Assembly: GCF_046630445.1 (NCBI RefSeq)
Contig: NC_092337.1
Coordinates: forward strand, 226,342,001 to 226,406,000
Length of the DNA stretch: 64,000 nt
Origin: Rutidosis leptorrhynchoides
Taxonomy: Eukaryota; Streptophyta; Magnoliopsida; Asterales; Asteraceae
Direction of reading: 5' to 3'
Shown: one piece after another, positions 33,729 to 44,020 of the stretch
Layout of the letters: the number at the start of each line of letters is the position of its first letter
Numbering within the stretch: position 1 is the first letter of the stretch
Program-made: the position numbers and the translations under genes
The notes under the pieces: generated by a model
The model's input: the letters and a program-made list of their open reading frames with translations, nothing else
What the model was told of the DNA's origin: nothing
The model's database searches: none

Positions 33729-34145
33729 ATGAAGACTGCCTGTGAACTAAACCATGGTCTAATGCTACACGCTTTGATCACTAAAAGAAATAATGACATA
33801 CTACCGAGTGAATTAGTATCAGTAATCAGAGAAAGAATGGACGGAGTTAGAAAAGGATCCAGATGCGAAGATAATAAGTTACAATTTGGTAAAGGAAAAT
33901 CAAAATCCGCAGCGAAAAGAAGAGCACGACACCTAGAACGATGTCACAAATGCGGAAAATGGTCACATGGAGGAAAATGTTCAAATAATCAAACCTATTC
34001 AAATACCGAATTTGTTACTTTATGCAGAGATGGACCGTTCATATGTTTAGAAGAAAAGACAATGAATGCTCGAGGTTACGCCTATGCAGCCATGGAAAAC
34101 CAATTAAACCGACTATCTTATGAATATAATAGATCATATAACTAA
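33729..34145 (+). CDS. Extra ORF after pol: basic zinc-knuckle-like protein (138 aa)
   Basis: Starts at ATG 33729, 172 bp after the pol stop, and is uninterrupted. A strongly basic stretch (KGKSKSAAKRRARHLER, about residues 56-72) runs into CHKCGKWSHGGKC, a Cys-X2-Cys-X4-His-X3-Cys motif one residue shorter than the standard retroviral knuckle. This suggests RNA or DNA binding, perhaps packaging or nuclear transport. I know no named family for it. It is separate from both pol and the env-position ORF. Confidence 0.6.
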   Translation: MKTACELNHGLMLHALITKRNNDILPSELVSVIRERMDGVRKGSRCEDNKLQFGKGKSKSAAKRRARHLERCHKCGKWSHGGKCSNNQTYSNTEFVTLCRDGPFICLEEKTMNARGYAYAAMENQLNRLSYEYNRSYN

Positions 34146-35088
34146 GAAATCTATTTCACAGGTATGTCTGTACAGTTTTTATTTTATTTTTATTTTTAAC
34201 CTTTTGATAATAAACGCTAATTTGTTCACTAAAAAGTATTAAATTGGTATTAAATAAAATTAGGTTTGGCGACCGAAATTATTGATATCATTCAAAAATT
34301 TATTACATCACTGCGAAATTTAACGTTTATTCTTAAGGTATAAATATCTTTAATCAATCAACCCAAAATATTTCAAAAATTCGTCATGAGTTAAATTAGG
34401 TCTTGGAACCGAAATTACTTTACCGAAAAGAGGGACGCATATTTTTGATAATATTTGATTGATTAAAGTGGGATAAAAAGACAAAAAGATTTTTAATTTT
34501 ATTTTTACCATATTTTTAAAATTAATATTTAAATCTTAAATTAATATTGTAAACTTTGTAAAAACAATATATTTAAAATTGTGAATATTTGAAAAATTAA
34601 TATAAGTTTGGTATGAATTTATAATATGAATTTTTAAAATTGAGTTTGGTGTGAATTTTTAATATTAATTTTGAATTTTATATTTAAGTTGTGTGAATTT
34701 AAAAAAAAAAAAAAAAAAAAATTTACTTTATCTCATTAAGTTAAAAATATGATTTTTAAAATTCGTCGTAAGTTGAAGACTAGGTCTTTGAACCGAAATT
34801 GCTTTACCCGAAGGAGGAACGAGAACTTTTATTATCATTATTTTTAATCTTATTGATTTAAAGTATGCCAAAAACATTAAAAAACCCAAAAATCTTAGCT
34901 TTTAAAACAATCGCTACAAAAAGACAAATTTTAAAATTTTGTCGAGGGACGGACTAGGGCATCGTCCCGAAACGACCTCGTCTTAAAAAGAAACAAAATT
35001 TTTAAAATTTTATTAAATTTTATGTTTTAAAAGTATAACCTTTTTATTAAAAAAAAAAAAAAAAAAAAAAATATATACCAGAATTACA
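34146..35088 (+). other. Non-coding spacer with diverged repeats
   Basis: AT-rich. The phrase TAGGTCTTGGAACCGAAATT recurs in diverged form at about 34261, 34400 and 34780, and again near 38310. Poly(A)/poly(T) runs are present; no gene is seen. Confidence 0.6.
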
Positions 35089-35138
35089 CCCCATGCGAGT
35101 CGCATGGGGGTAAGAGCAAAACCATGCGACTCGCATGG
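35089..35138. promoter_or_regulatory. Paired palindrome module upstream of the env-position ORF
   Basis: CCATGCGA-G-TCGCATGG extended by CC/GG (centre 35099) and CCATGCGA-C-TCGCATGG (centre 35130), 31 bp apart as in the LTRs. It is followed by CTGGACAGGATC and CCAGTCGACCTGC, which echo the LTR sequence around its TATA box (CTGGTCAGGTCC...CCAGTTTTCTGC). The predicted first exon starts 142 bp after the second palindrome. Candidate internal promoter (inference). Confidence 0.65.
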
Positions 35139-35280
35139 ATCAAAAAAACTGGACAGGATCAAATTTCCAGTCGACCTGCTTCTTTCTCACAATACACATA
35201 CACAAACACGAAAACCTCCCAAACTCTCTCAATTTTTCACCAATTTTCACCAAATTTCTTGCAAAAATTTCACAATAATC

Positions 35281-37643
35281 ATGCCTAGATTCAGTAGTCT
35301 CAACCCCTTCAGGAGAAAGGTAAAGATTTCACCCCTAATCTCTTTAAATTCGAATTTTTGTGTTCTTGAGCTAGAAATTTTATATTTTGATTTTGTTAAA
35401 TTTAGGTGTAATTAGAGCTAAATTGTTGTTATATTATGCATGTATATCCTAGATAGAAGCTATTTAACATGAATTGAAGCTAAAAACTTCAAAATTTTAA
35501 GAATCTAGGGTTTGTGTTCTTGAGCAATTTGGGGCTTTTTGATATAAACAGGTTATGGCCGATTTTTGTCATGAATTGTTGCTAAATTAAGTAGTGTAAC
35601 ATGTTTAGGTAGTTAATTGATCCAAACTTTGAGCCTAAACATGTTTTTGAGAATTAAAGTGGACTTTTTAAGTCCAAAAATTCATGAACTTGGATAAATT
35701 GATATAAAGGTCATTTGAAACTTGTTTCATTGCTAGTAGTGATTATTTTGGCATGTTATTTGAGATAAATGCTTATGAACCTGATGTACATTTTTCGTAT
35801 ATGCTTATTTGATAAAGTGTAGACTTGAGAAAAATATGAAAATGAGCACTAGTTTGATTTGAATGCCATGTAACAAGTGTTTAATTGCTATAATGATTAT
35901 TGTTGACATGTTTAAGAGTTTAAATGTGATAAAATATTGTATACATTTTCGTATGTAAAAATGTAGAATTGTTATTGTTAAGAGAATGTGTATAAAATGT
36001 GTTATGAATTGAACATGTCATCATAATTGTTTCAAGTTATTATTTTGCTAACACTAATGCATATTTGGATGTACAATTTTTGTGTTTAATGTGTTTTACA
36101 GAGAGCCGATACTGGAGGTTCAGGAGCATCATCGTCCAGGCAACCAGAGCCCGAACCGGAAATGTTTCATGAACAAGAACAACATATGCAACAAGAAGAA
36201 GAAGAACAGGAGGAGCAACATATTCAATATCACGATCAAGATCAATTATTCATGAATCAGTTTCGTCAATTCGCTCCACATCAAAGGATTCTGAGCTTAG
36301 ACATTAATGAAGATCAGTTACACCCAAATCTGAGATTTGATCGATGTTGGATAGAGTATCCAGATTATCAAAAGAACATGCACATTCTCTACTTTAAGGT
36401 TGTTGAAATGCCAAGGGCAATTGACTGGGTACCTTTGGAAACAGTTAACCTTGCCGAACCGATTCGGGAATTATTGGTGCAAAGGTATGGTAATTCTCAG
36501 TTTAACGATTGGATGCGCCTATTTTCCATTCGTAGAACCATATATAGGGAATGGTGTATAGAATTACTTAGTACTATTAAGTTAAACAGTGATGTTAGGA
36601 GGATAGATGATAGAAGCTTTATTAGATTTCTGTTAGGTGGACGCATGTACAGAATGTCCATGATAGATTTAGCTAGGGCCTTATAGATTTACACCCCTGC
36701 TGAACTTTTGAGCCCCGACTGTAATAGCCTGATTGCCCAAGGAGAAAGGGTAGATAGAGAATTTGATATTAACGCCATCTGGAGGCGTATGTCCCACTTT
36801 AATGAATTTCACGCCAGTGGAAATCATACATACTTAGATATAGACAGAGCTGAACTCCGGGTGATTCATAGATTCTTAGCAAACACAATTACACAAAGGG
36901 GAAGAAATAAGGAGAAATTGACCGTAAACGATTTGTTCTACCTCAAGTGTATTAGAGACCCGAGGAGTTTTGTTAACATTCCCTATTGTGTTGGTTATTA
37001 TCTCGCTAATGTAGTTTCGGGGATGAAATCGGGGAGTATTATAGGTGGTGGTATTTTCATTACTCTCATTGGAGAGTATTTAGGTGTAGATAAGCACCAA
37101 GGGGGTCCAATGAACGAAATAGAGGACGGAGGTGAAACTATAAGTTCAAACCTTTATCACGGTGCAAGGGTATTATTGATGAGACGTGGTCGGGTATATC
37201 GATACGAGGGACCTCAGCGACAGGTAGAAAGAGGTTCGGATGATGAAATGGAAGAGGCGAACAACATTATAGGAGTTGTTCGGGAGACTGCTCTTGATTT
37301 AGGCGTTCGTATGGAGGATGAATACATGACGAACTATGATAGGCATATGCAGTACGAGGCATGGTAACGTCGGAATGACTACGAGCATTCCCGGCAACGA
37401 GAGCATGGCCGATGGGATTATCATCAGCGCCAAATTATAAGCCAGTTGCAGCCTGGCGAGATGTATTATCCGACCCGACCCGCATACTATCCCGCACATC
37501 AGCCAGAAATGAGACCACCCTATGATTCATATGATTATGACGCAGCATACCAGTTCACCTATAATCAGCCATGGAACCCGGACGCGAACATGAATTGGGA
37601 TCCATATCCTAATTTTCCTCCTAACCCACCTCCTGATCAGTAG
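35281..37643 (+). pseudogene. Env-position ORF (ATHILA ORF-1-like), predicted two exons, two in-frame stops
   Basis: Exon 1, 35281-35319 (13 codons, starting MPRFSSLNPFRRK), ends AAAG|GTAAAG. Intron 35320-36101 (782 bp) ends TTTTACAG. Exon 2, from 36102, continues in frame (RADTGGSGASSSRQPEPEPE) into a long frame to TAG 37641-37643. The protein has an acidic E/Q-rich N-terminal part, a folded-looking middle (FDRCWIEYPDYQKNM, FIRFLLGGRMYRM) and a Y/P/N-rich tail. Position and style fit the plant ATHILA ORF-1 family, function unknown. I see no clear transmembrane or signal segment, so an envelope role is not supported. Breaks: TAG at 36684-36686 and TAA at 37365-37367, both in frame, with no frameshift. 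Confidence 0.65.
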
Positions 37644-39690
37644 AGATAAGTTGGTAATTTTTATTTTTATTTTAAACACTTAACATTTTATTACGTTTAT
37701 GTAATGTTTGATATTCTTATTATTATTGTGTACTAATATTTTTCTTATAGTTTGAAAGTGGGATGCCAAAGTTCCATTTCAAATTGCATGTATGATTATA
37801 TTTGTATTGTATGTATTCTCTTTTATGCACAAAACAGGGTAAAACAACGCATTTTCAAAGACTGGCATTAAGTTCAGCAAAAGCAACAAATTTTGACGAC
37901 AAGATGAAAAATATATGTGAAATAACAACAAGACGGAATGAACAAATGACGTGCACCATTTATCATTCAGCAAACAAACGCCAATATATTTGGAAACTTT
38001 GGTAAAATTTAATCATTTTCACACAAATCACCCTCAATAATTTAAATTGTTACTAATTTCTTGCAAATGAGGGCATTGCAAGATCTTAAGTGTGGGAAGG
38101 GGTTAAATTCTTTCGTATTTTAAAATTTTTATATTAAACACTTGGTTACCATTAAAAATACTAGTAAAGCAGTAGTTGTATTAGAATCTAGTGCTCTCTG
38201 ATAAAAAAGAACAGCCCTAGTCTTATATACTGACTACCCAATTCTAGTAAAATTTTTCAATTAAATGAATTCAAATCATGTTTATACATATTTATGAACG
38301 ATAAAACTAGGTTTTAACACCGAAATTATTGTTACCTCGGAAAGGACATAAATTGAGAAACAAACTAAAATGTTAAAATTCATTTAAAATGGAATAGAGA
38401 ACGATAAAAAGGAAAATAAAAGCCAAGTGTGGGAAAATTTACCAAGTTATTTTAAACATATGCCACATATATCTGTAACAAATAACTGAAAATACTTTTG
38501 TTTTGAACTAAACTAAACTGTTTTATGAAAGAAAAGAAGAGATGGATCTACACGATGAATCAATTCCATCATTAAAAGGAAGTAAAGTCTTCCGAAAAAG
38601 ACACGCGCTTCTTGATTTAGGTCATGAAGTTATCGTCCAGACCAGCTGTAGGTTGACGAAAAATCTAGAAAAGTCATCTCTAAAATCAGCAGGAAATCCA
38701 CGGACCTCAGCATCAAACAGGGTTGCCAAGTGGTCAGATTTATCCTAACCATGAGAAGGATTTATCTCGTACAATGGGGAGGCACCGTGCAAATTAGCTT
38801 GATAAGACTAATGAATCAGATCTCCAGAAAGGATAATCTCCTTAAAGATTAAAAATCAGCTTTTAAGACTGATATTACTCAATCCTAGAGATTGACCTTA
38901 AAGATTGAGAATTCAAACTCATGGAATTCAATGATATCTAAACTCGAGCTTGAACGAGAAAATATTTTGATCAAAATTATAAACCGAATTGTTTTCTGAA
39001 AACCCTATTTTCAATGCGTTCATTACCATTGAACGTAAAATCCTAGGAATTCACCTGGAATTCATTAGGTCACCTGAACTAAATCGGGTGTCAACCGTAA
39101 GAACGGTGGTTGCATAGCATGGTCAAAGACAGGACCTTGTGCCAGACCGAAAAATTATAAGGGTGAGCTTTTACTATTGCTCCTACCAATGATAGTAATT
39201 GCGTCCGACACGTTATAGACCATAATCAAAAGCATGTCACGAGACATTGCCTTAACAGTTGCTTGTTCAACGCTTTCCTTTACAACCGGACGGTAGTTTA
39301 CCGAAAGGTAATATACGGGACAAGTAAACTGGACGTGTTGCTTTCCAAATACAAGGTTAGCAAGTGGGTGACACAAAACCGCAAGTTTTGAGCTAAAATT
39401 TTCAAATCTGAAACTCACCAAACCCACAAAAATATTTTGCAAACACCGGTAAAGGGTTATTCCGGAAAACTTATCTAGGGTAAAAACTAGATTTCAAAAG
39501 ATCAAATGTTTTCATAAAGATCCAATTTCCTTAATGGATCTAAATTTTTATAGTCATGTGGGACTGTAAACCATATCGTTATTACCATTGTTTATACCGC
39601 CGTATAGAAATCACTGATGTACAAAGTATGAAGAATAAAGAAGTGATTCTAGTATTTCAAGACAATATTGCTTGAGGTCAAGCAACGCTC
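37644..39690 (+). other. 3' non-coding region of the Athila-type element
   Basis: About 2 kb with no supported gene. A 68-aa frame at 38542-38748 lacks a recognisable domain. It contains two internal purine tracts (38098, 38425). Confidence 0.6.
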
Positions 39691-39705
39691 AAGTGTGGGA
39701 ATATT
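39691..39705 (+). other. Polypurine tract, Athila-type element
   Basis: AAGTGTGGGAATATT directly precedes the 3' LTR. Confidence 0.75.
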
Positions 39706-41689
39706 TGATAATGCTAAAAACGAACATATATTTCATAGCATTATTCCCCAAGAAAGACAAGATTTTAGTTGGTATTGTTCGATTTACAAGCAATATTCGT
39801 TTAAATATTAAAAAGTGAAGACAAAAGGCAGATTCAACAAATTGAAGACACAAACGACCAAAGAGCTAAAAAGTACAAGATACAACTAAAAAGGTTCAAA
39901 ATATTGATGAGGAACGTCTCAAAATGACAAGAGTACAAGTTACAAGACGCAAAGTACACGATATAAAATAATACGCGAAGACGTCCGAAAATCCGGAACC
40001 GGGACCTGAGCCAAGAAGAAACGCCCGACGCAACGGACCAAAAATATCTAGTCTACTATGCACAAGAATATAATATAATATATATATAATTATATATAAT
40101 TATATATTATATATATTATTATTATTATTATATTACGTCGGCAAGAAGAAAACAAAGCAATTTGGCTGGATCCAGGGTGGCCATGCGACTCGCATGGCCA
40201 GAAGCACAAATCCATGCGAGTCGCATGGAGTGAAATTGCTGGTCAGGTCCTATATAAAGCCAGTTTTCTGTCGAGTTTTAATCATCTTTTTTCTTCCTCT
40301 TCATACGTAAATATATTTATATTTATAATTTATATTTTAATTTTAATTATAATTCTAAAAATAAGGGTATGTTAGCGAATGTTGTAAGGGTGTAAGTCAA
40401 AATTCTGTCCGTGTAACGCTACGCTATTTTTAATCATTGTAAGTTATGTTCAACCTTTTTATATTAATGTCTCGTAGCTAAGTTATTATTATGCTTATTT
40501 AAAACGAAGTAATCATGATGTTGGGATAATTACTAAAATTGGGTAATTGGGCTTTGTACCATAATTGGGGTTTGGACAAAAGAACGACACTTGTGGAAAT
40601 TAGACTATGGGCTATTAATGGGCTTTATATTTGTTTAACTAAATGAAAGTTTGTTAATGTTAATATAAAGATTTACAATTGGGCGTCCCTATAAATTACC
40701 ATATACACTCGATCGGACACGATGGGCGGGGTATTTATATGTACGAATAATCGTTCATTTAACCGGACACGGGAATGGATTAATAGCCACTAGAATAATT
40801 AAAACAGGGGTGAAATTACATTCAAGGGTAATTGGTGTAATTGTTAACAAAGTAATAAAACCTTGGTTTACACGCAGTCGATAACCTGGTGTATTCATTA
40901 AACAAAGTATTAAAACCTTGTTACAATTCGAATCCCCAATTAGTTGGAATATTTAACTTCGGGTATAATAATAATTTGACAAGGACACTTGCAATTTATA
41001 TTTATGACTGATGGACTGTTATGGACAAAAACCAGACGGACATATTAAATAATCCAGGACAAAGGACAATTAACCCATGGGCATAAAACTAAAATCAACA
41101 TGTCAAACATCATGATTACGGAAGTTTAAATAAGCATAATTCTTTTATTTCATATTTTATTTCCTTTATTTTACATTTAATTGCACTTCTAATTATCGCA
41201 CTTTTATTGTTATTTAATCGCACTTTTAATTATCGTACTTTTAATTATCGCAATTTAATTTTATCGCATTTTTATTATTCGCAATTTCATTATCGTTATT
41301 TACTTTACGCTTTAATTTAAAGTCTTGTATTTATTTTATATTTTACATTAGGTTTTAACTGCGACTAAAGTTTTAAAATCGACAAACCGGTCATTAAACG
41401 GTAAAAACCCCCCTTTATAACAATAATATTACTTATATATATATTTGTATTTTTATAAAAGTAAACTAATATAGCGTTGAGCTTTGTTCAAAGATTTCCC
41501 TGTGGAACGAACCGGACTTACTAAAAACTACACTACTGTACGATTAGGTACACTGCCTATAAGTGTTGTAGCAAGGTTTAAGTATATCCATTCTATAAAT
41601 AAATAAATATCTTGTGTAAAATTGTATCGTATTTAATAGTTTTTCCTAGTAAAATATAAGCTATTTTATATACACCTCGTTCGACATCA
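39706..41689 (+). repeat. 3' LTR, Athila-type element
   Basis: 1984 bp, nearly identical to the 5' LTR. It contains the same palindrome pair (centres 40189 and 40220) and TATA box (40251). Confidence 0.95.
40179..40229. promoter_or_regulatory. Paired palindrome module in the 3' LTR
   Basis: Copy of the 5' LTR module, centres 40189 and 40220, 31 bp apart, with the TATA box again 31 bp after the second centre. Confidence 0.8.
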
Positions 41690-41694
41690 GGTAC
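41690..41694. repeat. Target site duplication (right) of the Athila-type element
   Basis: GGTAC, identical to 24558-24562. Confidence 0.95.
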
Positions 41695-42662
41695 AAAACA
41701 ATAATTCTCTAGAAGAGAATCCGACACACACCTCCCTTAACCGAAGGATTTCACCTTGCTCACCAAACACGTCCATTATCTCTCAACGAGATTTACCACA
41801 TTACCACCTCGGTGATAATTCAAATCCAAACCATAAGTACAATTTATCCGAAATTGTAATCTACCACAAATCGACCAAAACCAGGTCTCGACAACATTTT
41901 TCGGATCTACCAAAAGCATCATCCGAAATCTCACACTAAAACTTCCTCGGGCGGGAGTGTAACTCCCCCACTTGAAACTACGTTTCATATCCACAATTCG
42001 TACAATGCTACTAAAGGTAGGCTTTACCAACAATTGGGTTCACACGACCCATCACCACATCTTGCTCCAACCTTGAGCACACGAAGGATTTTAACCAATC
42101 CTTAAACACTTTGAACAAAAAGTGTACCGCAACATACACAAACTATAATCTAGCAATCATCCAATTGCTTTAGCTTGTCAAATTCCACCTAGTCACTCAT
42201 GTACCTAAGGGTTTCTCTTCGGTACCCTAAGTACAATGTGACCGCAACACAATCGGAGTCGAACACCACGCTAGTAGGTATAAAAGAGGCACCTAATGTC
42301 GCGTCACGTAGAATCCTTTACCAACATACATCGAGATCAAACACTCGATCTTTTTCGGGTTCCAATCCACCCAACGAACCTCATGGTTCATCAACTTCAA
42401 CACGAAAGAGAACACGCGCTTAACAATCGAACACCAAAACCCATTTCCATGGTTTGGTAGAAACATTTCCCAAATACTAAGGAATGCTTGGTTGCACCAA
42501 GTCTTACGCCCTTCGCCCGACAACCAAATGTCACCATAGGGTACTTCCATTAGGAACGTCACCCAGAACAGCAATATGCACAACACAAGGCATTTAACAG
42601 TTCAAACTCAAACGGCACTTAATAAATAATCAAAGGGCATATTTATTAAAACGAAACGTACC
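41695..42662 (-). other. Internal region of the gag-only element downstream of gag
   Basis: In the position where protease and reverse transcriptase would follow gag, neither strand encodes such domains; frames are short and unrecognised. A purine tract like the element's own priming tract occurs at about 41951-41975 (minus AAGTGGGGGAGTTACA). Confidence 0.7.
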
Positions 42663-43604
42663 TTAACGTCTCCTTGCCGCACCCGTCCCCGCTAACTTGG
42701 GACATTCCGACTTACGATATTCTTCTTCTTGGCAATTGAAACACACCATACCATCACCCTTTGGTACCGAACATTCCCAAGACTTGCGACCCCTCATGCC
42801 ACAATTGTAACATCTAGATGCACTAAAATCCGGTATACCCGTCCGCGTACCACCCGTGCTCACACTCGGAGTCTTAGTCCTCTTACTCGGAGCACCATAC
42901 GAAACAACCCTTCTCTCACTTGAAGGTTCACCCATCTTTGATCGCGTATACGACTCGAAACCTCTAGCCACGGCGAATAATTCCGCAAAAGATTTCACGT
43001 GACCCCGGCTAATCTTATTCTTCAAGTCATCATTCAAGGTTCGATAGAAATCTTGCATCAACAAATTATCATTCCCCAAATACTCCGGGCAAAAACGAGC
43101 CTTCGCCATAAAGGTCGTCTTGAGAGTATTCAAATCCATAGAACCCTGTTGCAAATTTCGTAACTCATTACGCATTTCAGACAAATCGGCTGAAGTCCGA
43201 AACTCCTTGAAGAATTCCTTCTTAAACTAGTTCCACGATAAGGCCATAAACATTTCGCCACCGACAAGATCGATCTTACCATCCAACCAATCCTTTGCCC
43301 TATCCCGCAACAAACTAGTAGCGAGTCTCGTCTTCTTTTCAGGAGGGCATTCAACAGTACGAAAACACCCTTCGACATCCGAGATCCAAGTTGTGCTTAC
43401 CAAGGGATCCGGTTTCCCGTCATACATTGGGAGTTTAGTCCTCATGAAGCTCTTAAGACAACGCTCCATTTCACTACTACCCCGAAATTCGAAATACTTC
43501 CTATCCATTTCTTCTCGAAACACACTCATTTGCTCCGTAACGGCGGCCGCAACTCTAGAGTTAAACTCCTCGTCATTCGTCTCGATCTCGTTTCACGTCG
43601 TCAT
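42663..43604 (-). pseudogene. Broken gag of the gag-only element
   Basis: One frame from ATG 43604 to TAA 42663-42665 carries two in-frame stops: TGA at codon 4 (43593-43595) and TAG just after ALSWN (about 43224-43226). The retrotransposon gag domain is clear (FRTVECPPEKKTRLATSLLR, AKDWLD, MRNELRNLQQGSMDLNT, FCPEYLGN). Two C-terminal knuckles remain as CYNCGMRGRKSWEC and CFNCQEEEYRKSEC, where the zinc-binding His is replaced by Arg and Tyr. The protein is therefore most likely non-functional. Confidence 0.85.
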
Positions 43605-44006
43605 TCTAAAGAATGCAAAACGATTATTCCACGAACGTATAAAACAACACGCATAACATCGCCCCATCTTGCTCAACACTCATCGTACATCACTTGTTAG
43701 ACACGATTTGCACCCGTAATAAGGTTTACAAGTCCTTATTACGCACACACGTCGTCTCAACTTGTTAGTACAACGACCACCTCGCTCGATGATATAACCA
43801 ACACAACGACGATTCCACGCGATATAAACACACGCAAGGGAATATCATCACAACACAAGCCAAAAATCCTAGTTAGTCCACCTACAAACAAGGCACTAAC
43901 TATAACCCGTTCCGACCCGTTCACCTACAAGTCCCGCAACAAATAAGCACACACAAAAGTCTAAGTCTAGGCACCTATCTCAAGTCACCTAAATCCCTTA
44001 GACCAT
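43605..44006 (-). other. Leader between primer site and gag
   Basis: About 400 bp non-coding 5' leader of the gag-only element; no other feature seen. Confidence 0.6.
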
Positions 44007-44018
44007 GCTCTGATACCA
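44007..44018 (-). other. Primer-binding site (initiator tRNA-Met), gag-only element
   Basis: Minus strand TGGTATCAGAGC, 2 nt inside the 5' LTR; the classic plant tRNA-iMet complement. Confidence 0.93.
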
Positions 44019-44020
44019 CT

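Larger units (their letters stand above)
24563..41689 (+). mobile_element. Complete Athila-type Ty3 retrotransposon, nested, very young
   Basis: Order: 5' LTR, tRNA-Asp binding site, leader of about 1.4 kb, gag, protease, reverse transcriptase, RNase H, integrase, an extra zinc-knuckle-like ORF, a spliced env-position ORF, purine tract, 3' LTR. The tRNA-Asp primer, long LTRs, DLGAS protease, absence of a chromodomain and an ORF after integrase fit the Athila lineage of non-chromovirus Ty3 elements. By eye the LTRs differ by about four substitutions and a few short indels in 1982 bp, so insertion was recent. Four in-frame stops interrupt the genes, with no frameshift. Confidence 0.88.

Noticed and set aside
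36162-37643. True envelope glycoprotein
   Set aside because: No signal peptide, transmembrane segment or fusion-like region seen. Resembles the ATHILA ORF-1 type of unknown function.
42293-42586. 97-aa ORF downstream of the gag-only element's gag as a pol remnant
   Set aside because: No protease or reverse transcriptase motif in this or the neighbouring frames.
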